From CAZEYT01 sp964516295 (GTDB lineage: Bacteria > Verrucomicrobiota > Verrucomicrobiia > Chthoniobacterales > Terrimicrobiaceae), in contig CAZEYT010000034.1 of NCBI GenBank assembly GCA_964516295.1, positions 1-30,638 of the forward strand: a stretch of 30,638 nucleotides of DNA, read 5' to 3'. Both the position numbers and the translations under genes were made by a program. The notes below the pieces were generated by a model. It made no database searches and was not told the origin of the DNA. It saw only the letters and a program-made list of their open reading frames with translations. This document shows, piece after piece, positions 15,764 to 23,207 of the stretch. Numbering within the stretch: the first letter of the stretch is position 1; every line of letters starts with the position of its first letter.

Positions 15764-17115
15764 CATCTGCCGGCAGGCCGTTCGTCTTCCAGGTTCAACC
15801 TCCGCAACTCATCGGCCGAGAGCGGCCAGCGGAGCGTTTCAAAACAACTCCGAACTTCCCCGATCGACGCGGGCCCGATCAGCGTCCAGACGGGAGAAGG
15901 CTGGCTGAGCACATACGACAGCGCGATGTTGATCTCCTCGCACCCGCGTTCCCGGGAGTTCGGCTGCACGGCGCTTGCATTCGAAGTTGTCATCCGCATA
16001 CCAACTGCGGACCATTTCCCAGTTGGAACGGTCCGTTGGATCTGCCCGTGGGGTGAAAAATCCACGCGCCTGACTCGACCAAGCCAGCAATGAAAACTGC
16101 GTCGCCTCCAACCATTGGCGCGACGCCCCATCCGCGGCCGAAAGACACCCCGACCACACCGGCCGGACCATGCGCGCCAGGCTGACTTGGTTGTTCAAAA
16201 TCCAGAAGCCCTGCAAGCCTCTTTCCGCTGCGTAGCGGTTGGCCGCTTCCAGCCGCTCGATCGTCCAGTTCGACCCTCCAAAAGTCCCTGCCCGCGAAGC
16301 CGGTTCATTAAATCAACGAATTCGCCCACCGGCACATCCGGATTGTCGCGATGCATGATGTAAATGTCCGCCTGATCCATTCCAAGATCCCGCAGACTTT
16401 CCTCCAGCTCGCGCACGATCCCCTCCGGCGTGCAGTGTGGGGTGAGCCCACCCTTCGCGATCACCACCACTTCGTCCATCACGCCACGCGACGAGATCCA
16501 ATGCCCGAGCGCCGCGTCCGTCTTCGTAGAGATGTAAGCGGAATCAAACGCATTCCCACCCAGTTCAAAATAAGCATACAACGCAATCTGGCCGCCGATC
16601 GAAGGGGAGGAGACACCGCCCATCACCAGGCGAGCCATCGGCTTGGAAAGTCCCGGGATCCGACCAAACGTCATGCCGCTGGAGGTTAAACGCTCCGGGC
16701 GATCATGACCCAACGGACGTTTCATTTTCGTCCAGTCCTCCGCTTCATAGCGCACACCGACCTCTTTTCGCCATGCATCGAGCACTTTCATGTTGCCCAA
16801 CGTATCCGCCCAATTCATCGCCGCCGGCTTTTCGCACAGGATGTGGCATCCCACCCGCGCTGCCCGGATCGACCAATCGGCATGCATTGGATGCGGACGC
16901 GCAATATACACCGCATCCACGTCGGGATCGTTCACAACCGATGCATAATCCCCGTAGGCATTCACCGGCCCGAACTCCGCCGCGAAAGCCTCCGCGGTCG
17001 CCAGGTCACGACTTCCAACCGCCGACAAAACTCCCGAGCGGGATCCCCGCACCGCCTTCGCGTAACGCCGCGCGATGGCACCGGTGCCCAGAATCCCCCA
17101 GCGGAGAGGTTTCAT
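15763..17115 (-). pseudogene. Decayed Gfo/Idh/MocA - aldo/keto reductase fusion
   Basis: The first open frame (17115 to 16195, 306 codons) begins as a Gfo/Idh/MocA oxidoreductase: Rossmann start WGILGTGAIARRYAKA and CEKP at 94-97. It then jumps to what looks like the end of such a domain (NWADTLGNMKVLDAWRKEVG) and runs into an aldo/keto reductase (FGRIPGLSKPMARLVMGG, NAFDSAYI, VVVIAKGG, MHRDNPDVPVGEF). About 220 residues of the first domain appear to be missing. Near 16286-16305 the AKR continues in another frame (TFGGSNWTIERLEAANRYAAERG through MVRPVWSGCLSA and LLAWSSQARGFF). Near 15951-15965 it shifts again (NIALSYVLSQP, LIGPASIGEV) and ends at 15763 with LNLEDERPAGR. Gene order places it 21 bp behind gnd. 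Two sequencing errors could mimic the frameshifts but not the internal loss. Confidence 0.85.
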
Positions 17116-17136
17116 GGGAAAATATGGGATGCGCAG

Positions 17137-18153
17137 CTAGCCGCCGGAGGTCCGTTCCAAGTGGCCGCCGAACTGAAATCTCATCGCCGAACAGACCTTC
17201 TCGGCCATCGTGTGTTCCTTGCGGGAGCGGAAACGCGCATAGAGAGCCGCCGTAAGAACCTCGCAGTCCACGGCTTCCTCGATGGCCGCCATGATGGTCC
17301 AGCGCCCTTCGCCTGAGTCAGAAACGCGGCCGGAGAAATTCGAGAGGGTCGGATTTTCCGCGAAAGCCGCCGCAGCGAGGTCGAGAAGCCAGGAACTGAT
17401 CACACTGCCGCGACGCCAGACTTCGGAAACATCGGCAAGATTGATGTCGTAGTCGAGATCGTGGTGCATGGCCGGAGCCGTCTCCGCATCGGCCTTCGTT
17501 TCCTTTGTGCTCACGTTTGCATTCGCGAGAATGTCGAATCCTTCCCCAAAGGCCGCCATGATCCCGTACTCGATGCCGTTGTGAACCATCTTGACGAAAT
17601 GTCCGGCACCCGAGGGACCACAATGCAAATAGCCTTCCTCGGCCGTTCCGCCGAGTTTCGCACGACCCGGTGTCGGATCGATGGTCCCTTTCCCGGGAGC
17701 CAAAGTTTTGAAAATCGGATCCAGCCGCTGCACGGCTTCGGTGTCACCGCCGATCATCATGCAATACCCGCGCTCCAAGCCCCAAACGCCACCACTCGTG
17801 CCGCAATCCAGATAATGAATGCCTTTCGGGCGGAGGGATTCGCTTCGGCGACGGTCATCTCGAAAATACGAATTCCCGCCATCAATAATCGTGTCGCCCG
17901 GCTCCAGAAGGGCAGCCAGTTCATTCACGATTTTGTCCGTGATCGCGGCCGGGATCATGATCCATGCGGCACGCGGCTTTTCGAGCTTGGAGACAAAATC
18001 CTCCATTGATGAAGCCCCGATGGCTCCTTCCGCGACGAGTTCGGCGACCGCCGCCGGATTCGTATCATAGACGACACATTGGTGGGAGTTTCGAAGCAGA
18101 CGGCGCACCATGTTGGCGCCCATGCGGCCGAGGCCGATCATTCCAAGTTGCAT
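17137..18153 (-). CDS. gnd: 6-phosphogluconate dehydrogenase, short decarboxylating type
   Basis: This 338-residue protein has the short GntZ/YqeC-type length rather than the 470-residue E. coli form. The Rossmann motif GLGRMG is at 7-12, followed by IIDGGNSYFRDD (about 89-100), the signature DCGTSGGVWG at 116-125, and catalytic Lys178 with Asn182 in GHFVKMVHNG. The residue at the end of the second strand is Asp30 (VVYDTN), which suggests NAD rather than NADP preference. It oxidises 6-phosphogluconate to ribulose 5-phosphate and CO2. ATG 18153 fits the family start; the longer frame upstream adds low-complexity residues only. It lies 77 bp downstream of the HYDIN-like gene on the same strand. 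Confidence 0.92.
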   Translation of the reverse strand: MQLGMIGLGRMGANMVRRLLRNSHQCVVYDTNPAAVAELVAEGAIGASSMEDFVSKLEKPRAAWIMIPAAITDKIVNELAALLEPGDTIIDGGNSYFRDDRRRSESLRPKGIHYLDCGTSGGVWGLERGYCMMIGGDTEAVQRLDPIFKTLAPGKGTIDPTPGRAKLGGTAEEGYLHCGPSGAGHFVKMVHNGIEYGIMAAFGEGFDILANANVSTKETKADAETAPAMHHDLDYDINLADVSEVWRRGSVISSWLLDLAAAAFAENPTLSNFSGRVSDSGEGRWTIMAAIEEAVDCEVLTAALYARFRSRKEHTMAEKVCSAMRFQFGGHLERTSGG

Positions 18154-18230
18154 AGGTTTTTTGGGGTGTTGAAATTCCGCGACGGAGCCAGTGTTGTCGA
18201 TCCCGCGTGACGCGGCAATGACATTCTCGA

Positions 18231-20036
18231 TCAAGGTTTCCCGAGCTGCGAAATTCGCCGATCGTGGGCGGTTTGTTGTCCGCGTTGGTAGCGACGCCAG
18301 AGAAAAATCCCCCCACCCGCCGCCGCGAGCAGTCCGAGCCCGAGCAGCCACGTTTTCCAGACCGGAGGCGGCGGCGTCTTGGTTGTCATTTGGAAAGCCG
18401 GGGATGGAGGATCTTCCTCACCGTCCGCGCGGATGCCGATGACACGGATCGTCCACGCAAACCCGGCGGCCAGCCCCTCAAAGGTCGCACGGGCGAGCGG
18501 ACCATCCCGCACGATTTTTACATTCGGGAACGACTTCCACGAGATCACCACCCGGCCTCCGGGATCGGACGAAATCTGACGAAACTCGACCCGAAAGTCC
18601 TTCGCGTCACCCGCGACCCATGAAAGCACGACCTCATTCAACCCCTGCTGCTCCATGATGACCTTCTCGGGATTCCCGGTCACCGGCGTAGGCAGTGGAG
18701 TTGCTTCCGGGACGGCCAATGGTTCGACCGCTTCGACGCGGTCGAGGACCCCGGGAAACCGCGGCGAGACTTCTTCCCGGCGGACCAATGAAGCCCGAAC
18801 GGGAATCTCCAGCCGTCCGTTCGTCTGGTAGGAGAAAACGAGTTTTTGATCGTAGGTTCCTGGCGTGAGGCCTTGAAACATCAGCTCAAATTCCTTGGAT
18901 CCTCCCGGCTGGATAATCGTTCCCGCCGGATCCGGGAGGAGGATCAAGCCCTCGGGAGCCGCGACTTTCACCTGGGCGTCACTTGCTCCCGTGTTTCTCA
19001 AAAGAAGCCGCGAGTTGACCGTCCGGCCCACCGGAATCTCGCCGTAATCGATCGCCGCGAGATCAGTTTCCAGCCGGGGCGGTGCCGGGAAAACGCGCAC
19101 GGGAATCTCACGGCGGAATCCCCCGCTCCGAAAAATGAACGCACTGTCGATGGACGCCGGTTCCCGCGGGGGAACGCTCACTTGGAGCTTGGCCGTTTCC
19201 CCGGCGGAAATCCGGACGCTTTCCGGCCCCTTGAGCCCCGCCGGCCATTCGAAGGTGACCTCGCGCACGTCAGCCGTGAGATTCTTCAGTTGAAACAAAA
19301 ACTCCCCCTCCTCGCGCCGAACCGGCTCGACCTCAACGGCCACGGGTCGCCACTCGAATGGCATCACGCCAGCTCCGCTCACCACAACCGCATCCGTCGG
19401 CTTTCGCCCCAACACGATGCGACCGGCAAACTCGCGCGCGTCGGTCGGGGAAAATGTGATCGGAATCCGAATGGTCTCACCACCCGGCACACGAAAATCC
19501 GCCGGAGGCTTGACGGCCCATGGCTGGGCAATTTCGACTTTCCCGGTCGCATCCTCCCCACCGGCATTGGTGAGAACAAGGTCGCGGGTCGCCACGTCAC
19601 CCACAAAAACATTGCCAAAATCCAACTCGCCCGCGAACTCCATCTTCGCCGGCTCTTCAATCACAAAAATCTGCACCCGCGCCGGGGCCGAGACCGGGGA
19701 ATCCAGCGATTGCGCTGCAAAGGTGAACGTGTCTTCACCCGGGACCGACGGCGGCATGTAGGTCACCACGGCGGTCGTGCGATTGATCCGGCGGATCTCT
19801 CCAAGCGTTCCCCCGGCCGGCGGCGTTCGAATAAGAAACCGAAGCGGTTCGACAATCCGTCCCCCGACCGAGATCTGGATTTCGGCCGGCTTCCCGGCAT
19901 AGACGGAAATCTTCTGCGAGCGGGCCATGGGCGGTGGCGTCGGGAGCGGATCCTTCTCGGCCGCGAGCATGCGCGCGCCTGTTCCCGCAACGAGGAACAA
20001 CGCCAGTGAAATCAACCATCGAAATCCGCGCACCAT
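18231..20036 (-). CDS. Exported multi-Ig protein with HYDIN/DUF1573-like and Fn3-like domains
   Basis: This 601-residue protein has a signal peptide (about 1-26). A cadherin/Ig-like region follows near 40-125 (GRIVEPLRFLIRTPPAGGTLGEI...GEDTFTFAAQS). Next come at least two ASH/HYDIN/DUF1573-type beta domains with the typical opening (LDFGNVFVGDVATRDLVLTN near 138-157, and IDYGEIPVGRTVNSRLLLRN near 350-369). A fibronectin-III-like domain is near 460-555 (LNEVVLSWVAGDAKDFRVEF). A transmembrane helix at about 562-583 with an RRYQRG end anchors the C-terminus. There is no catalytic motif, so a structural or binding role in the periplasm is likely. ATG 20036 is the start, and the divergent L,D-transpeptidase starts 56 bp away. 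Confidence 0.85.
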   Translation of the reverse strand: MVRGFRWLISLALFLVAGTGARMLAAEKDPLPTPPPMARSQKISVYAGKPAEIQISVGGRIVEPLRFLIRTPPAGGTLGEIRRINRTTAVVTYMPPSVPGEDTFTFAAQSLDSPVSAPARVQIFVIEEPAKMEFAGELDFGNVFVGDVATRDLVLTNAGGEDATGKVEIAQPWAVKPPADFRVPGGETIRIPITFSPTDAREFAGRIVLGRKPTDAVVVSGAGVMPFEWRPVAVEVEPVRREEGEFLFQLKNLTADVREVTFEWPAGLKGPESVRISAGETAKLQVSVPPREPASIDSAFIFRSGGFRREIPVRVFPAPPRLETDLAAIDYGEIPVGRTVNSRLLLRNTGASDAQVKVAAPEGLILLPDPAGTIIQPGGSKEFELMFQGLTPGTYDQKLVFSYQTNGRLEIPVRASLVRREEVSPRFPGVLDRVEAVEPLAVPEATPLPTPVTGNPEKVIMEQQGLNEVVLSWVAGDAKDFRVEFRQISSDPGGRVVISWKSFPNVKIVRDGPLARATFEGLAAGFAWTIRVIGIRADGEEDPPSPAFQMTTKTPPPPVWKTWLLGLGLLAAAGGGIFLWRRYQRGQQTAHDRRISQLGKP

Positions 20037-20092
20037 GGAATGCAGTTGATAAAAGCAGGATCAGCGATTAAGCGAAGAGAAGTTTTTCGACG

Positions 20093-20746
20093 ATGACCAG
20101 CGCCTACTCCATACGGTTTCGCCCGCTCCGCCTCCTTCTGGCCGGGGTGATCACCGTAGCGACCGCCGTCTCGTCCCTTCCGCTCGCTGCGCAGCAGCAG
20201 AATGCGCCGCGACCGGTCAAAAAGCAGAAAAAGGCTTCCGAACTCATCCGCAAACAGGATCCGCCAAAAGTCATTCCCCGCGTGCTGGAGCAGGCGACGC
20301 CGGAAAATGTCTCCGTGCTCATTTCTCTTTCCAAGCAACGCGTTTACCTGAAGGTCGGTGATGAGATCGCGATCGACACGCCCACCTCGACGGGGAAGCG
20401 CGCCGGCATGACGCCGACCGGCTCGTTCGTCATTATTGAGAAAAACGCGGATCATCGGTCGAATCTTTACGGGGATTTCGTCAACAAAAACGGCCAGGTC
20501 GTTCGTGGCGGCGTGAGCACCAAGATCGATTCCGCTCCCAGCGGCACGACGTTTCGGGGAGCTCCGATGCGATGGTTCATGCGATTCGGCGATCCGACCA
20601 CCAAAGGCTGGCGGGCCGAAGGCATGCATACCGGCATGCTGCCCGGCTACCCGGCTTCCCATGGATGCGTCCGCCTTCCCGACGAAATCGCCCGCATGAT
20701 CTTCGAGAAAGTCGTCATCGGCACCCCGGTCGTCATCGAAGACTGA
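20093..20746 (+). CDS. L,D-transpeptidase (YkuD domain)
   Basis: This 217-residue exported enzyme has an N-terminal signal/anchor (about 8-33, ending LAAQQQ) and then a basic linker. The YkuD catalytic domain starts near 73 (VSVLISLSKQRVYLKVGD). The active-site motif SHGCVRLP has His190 and nucleophile Cys192, with the conserved HTG at 179-181. Such enzymes form 3-3 cross-links in peptidoglycan or attach proteins to it. TPTGSF near 107-112 is also typical. gaagagaag before the ATG is one of the few possible ribosome-binding sites in the window. It ends 3 bp before the convergent kinase gene. Confidence 0.92.
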   Translation: MTSAYSIRFRPLRLLLAGVITVATAVSSLPLAAQQQNAPRPVKKQKKASELIRKQDPPKVIPRVLEQATPENVSVLISLSKQRVYLKVGDEIAIDTPTSTGKRAGMTPTGSFVIIEKNADHRSNLYGDFVNKNGQVVRGGVSTKIDSAPSGTTFRGAPMRWFMRFGDPTTKGWRAEGMHTGMLPGYPASHGCVRLPDEIARMIFEKVVIGTPVVIED

Positions 20747-20749
20747 CGC

Positions 20750-21988
20750 TCACCCACCCCCGGGCAGAAAAAACGACATCACCGTTCCGCGGCCCGGAGT
20801 GCTTTGGACCTCAAGCCGGGAGCCCAAGTGCTCCAGAAACGTGCGACACAATTGAAGTCCCAATCCACATCCGGCCTCGGCATTGGTCCCTGTCCCGGGC
20901 GTCAAGATCCGGTCTTCGAAGACTTCTGTGACACGTTCGGGGGTCATGCCTGCGCCATGGTCAGAAACCCGAACCCTCCATCCGCCGTGCTCCGGGATCG
21001 CTTCGACCAAAACCCGGGCCTCGACAGGCGAAAACTTCACCGCATTCGAAATCAGGTTTCGCAAAACAATGCGCACCCGTTCGCGATCCGAACGCACGAT
21101 CACATCGTCGGGAACCTCGTTCTGAATCACAATCCGCTTGGGTGCCGCCGCCGGGAGGAGCAGACGGACCGCCGCCATCGCCTCCGGCCGCAGGGCCATC
21201 GAAACAAGCTCAGGCTCATGATCCCGCAGCAGGTCCCTCGCCCACGCAAGCAGACTCTCAAGCGATTCGTGAACAGTGGCCGTCTCGATCCGCAGTTGCG
21301 GCAGGAGCGACCGAAAGTCGTCGGTCTTCAGCGAGCCCTCTTCGATCATTTCCAACGTTTGCAGCAACGAACCCACCGGCCCGCGCAGATCGTGGGCAAC
21401 CACGGAAAGAAGTTGTTCCCGCGTCCGGTTCGACGCTTCCAAATGTCCGGTCGCCGCGCGAAGCCCCTCGTTTTTTTCTTCGATTACTTTCCGATACTCG
21501 CTGTTCAGACTCCGGAAGAGTTCGAGAATTCCAAAAAGCGAGGCGACAAAAAGAATCGTGTTCACCGCATAAAGTCCGCGCGAGACTCCGGCCTGTTCGT
21601 AAAATTCAAAATGCGTGATTCGCACCACCACGAAAGCCATCCCGTAAACTATCGCGATGACCACCCGGTCGCGCCTTGCATCGACCATGAACATCGCGGC
21701 CGCAATGATGATGAGCAGGTAGTTCTCGACACCGTTTCGGTAAACCATCCCACCAGCGAGAAACACAAGAGACGCCCCACCCATCATCACGGCGAACGCT
21801 GTCCGTCGGGCTCCGTAAAGCGCAAGCCCGAGGGTGGCCACACCAGCCACAGTCAAAACCGCATTGAAGGGAAGCAGGTGCTGGCGTCCGGACACCGAAT
21901 TGAATATCGCAAACGCGGGTCCGGCCACCGCCATGGAAACGGCGAAGGCATTCAGGAGCGTGATTTTCGTACGCTCGGAGAATGTCAT
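20750..21988 (-). CDS. Membrane-bound sensor histidine kinase (orphan)
   Basis: This 412-residue protein has about six transmembrane segments in residues 8-160, with no obvious periplasmic sensor domain. A short coiled segment (165-195) follows. The H-box LLSVVAHDLRGP carries the phospho-acceptor His199. The ATPase domain follows, with N-box VLRNLISNAVKFSP, G1 box VSDHGAGM and G2 box GCGLGLQL. All catalytic motifs are intact. No response regulator is adjacent, so its partner is elsewhere. The sensed signal is unknown; a membrane-embedded sensor would suit a lipid or redox cue. ATG 21988 is preferred; the longer frame reaches antisense into the next gene. Confidence 0.88.
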   Translation of the reverse strand: MTFSERTKITLLNAFAVSMAVAGPAFAIFNSVSGRQHLLPFNAVLTVAGVATLGLALYGARRTAFAVMMGGASLVFLAGGMVYRNGVENYLLIIIAAAMFMVDARRDRVVIAIVYGMAFVVVRITHFEFYEQAGVSRGLYAVNTILFVASLFGILELFRSLNSEYRKVIEEKNEGLRAATGHLEASNRTREQLLSVVAHDLRGPVGSLLQTLEMIEEGSLKTDDFRSLLPQLRIETATVHESLESLLAWARDLLRDHEPELVSMALRPEAMAAVRLLLPAAAPKRIVIQNEVPDDVIVRSDRERVRIVLRNLISNAVKFSPVEARVLVEAIPEHGGWRVRVSDHGAGMTPERVTEVFEDRILTPGTGTNAEAGCGLGLQLCRTFLEHLGSRLEVQSTPGRGTVMSFFLPGGG

Positions 21989-22079
21989 ATCCGGCCGTGT
22001 CCCGAACGTCAGCCACCGTATCCACCAGGGGGAAACATGCGACTTCAAGCGAGTAGAATCTGATCCGAATTCCGACCCG

Positions 22080-23192
22080 ATGCAACGCCCGCCCCGAAAT
22101 TTCCCGCTTCTTCTCACATGGTGCCTGCTCGCCGTCACATCCGTCTCCGCGGCAGAGACCACCTGGCAAACCTCGCAGCCCGGATGGGTTTACGAGTTTC
22201 CCCGCGATCATGGGAGTCATCCGGACTTCAAGACCGAGTGGTGGTATTTCACCGGCAATTTGCAGACGGCCGACGGGCGCGAATTCGGATACCAGCTCAC
22301 GTTTTTTCGCCAGGGTGTGATCCCCCCCGGCGAGGTTGCACCCAAGTCGGCGTTTGGGGCCCGCGACGTCAAGTTCGCGCATTTCGCGGTGACCGAGATC
22401 AGTTCGCGGACGTTCCATCACTTTCAAAAGCTCTCCCGCGGAGCTTTCGACGAAGCCGGTTTTGACCGACTTCCCCGCCTCGCCTGGATCGACAACTGGA
22501 CCTGCGAACTGATCGGGGAGCAGGATTTCCGCCTCCGAGCCCGCGACGGCGAGGTCGAGATCGATCTGGAACTCCGAAGCGCCAAGCCGCCGGTGTTTCA
22601 TGGAAAAGACGGCGTCAGCCAAAAGGCCGAGGGCAGCGGGCGCGGGTCGCATTACTATTCCCTGACTCGGCTCAAAACGAGCGGCACGATTCGTGTCGGA
22701 AACTCCGTTCACGCCGTCCGTGGCCTCAGTTGGTTCGACCACGAGTGGGCCACCAATCAGCTCGCCGCCCACCAGACCGGTTGGGACTGGCTCAGCCTGC
22801 AATTTGAGGACAGGACCGAGTTGATGCTATTTCAGCTGCGCACCACCGATGGCGGGCGCGACGAATATTCCTCCGGCACATGGATCGCCGCCGACGGCGG
22901 CACCACGAAGATCACGAATTCGGATTTCGTGTGGAGACCGCGCCGATGGTGGACCAGTGCAAAAACCGGAGGTCGGTATCCCGTGGCCTGGGAACTGGCC
23001 ATCCCGAAGCTCGACCTCACCCTCGACGTCGAGGCCCGCCTCGATGCACAGGAACTCGCCGCCGAGCCCGTAATTTACTGGGAGGGAGCCGTGGCCGCCA
23101 CCGGTCGCCGCGGCGGCCTCGCCACCTCGGCCCGGGGCTATTTGGAAATGACCGGCTACGCCTCGCCAGTCCGCGGGATGCAGGAACGCTAA
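22080..23192 (+). CDS. AttH/CrtC-type lipocalin-like exported protein
   Basis: This 370-residue protein has a signal peptide (about 1-25, ending SVSAA). The mature start WVYEFPRDHGSHPDFKTEWW is the hallmark of the CrtC N-terminal lipocalin domain family (AttH-like, carotenoid hydratase-like). Further conserved segments are GYQLTFFRQG, FAHFAVTEIS, SWFDHEWATNQL near the middle, and WDWLSLQF. These proteins have two lipocalin-like barrels and are thought to bind or hydrolyse hydrophobic molecules. No FtsX-type permease, a common neighbour of AttH genes, is present here. The start is ATG 22080, 91 bp from the divergent kinase. Confidence 0.85.
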   Translation: MQRPPRNFPLLLTWCLLAVTSVSAAETTWQTSQPGWVYEFPRDHGSHPDFKTEWWYFTGNLQTADGREFGYQLTFFRQGVIPPGEVAPKSAFGARDVKFAHFAVTEISSRTFHHFQKLSRGAFDEAGFDRLPRLAWIDNWTCELIGEQDFRLRARDGEVEIDLELRSAKPPVFHGKDGVSQKAEGSGRGSHYYSLTRLKTSGTIRVGNSVHAVRGLSWFDHEWATNQLAAHQTGWDWLSLQFEDRTELMLFQLRTTDGGRDEYSSGTWIAADGGTTKITNSDFVWRPRRWWTSAKTGGRYPVAWELAIPKLDLTLDVEARLDAQELAAEPVIYWEGAVAATGRRGGLATSARGYLEMTGYASPVRGMQER

Positions 23193-23207
23193 CGCCAACA
23201 ACGCGCT

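Noticed and set aside
17137..18153. Truncated gnd because it is shorter than the E. coli enzyme
   Set aside because: The short, roughly 300-340-residue class is a normal family, and the motifs and catalytic residues are intact.
18846..20009. 387-codon plus-strand frame opposite the HYDIN-like gene
   Set aside because: Composition is Arg/His-rich with no domain, while the minus strand has signal peptide, repeated domains and TM helix.
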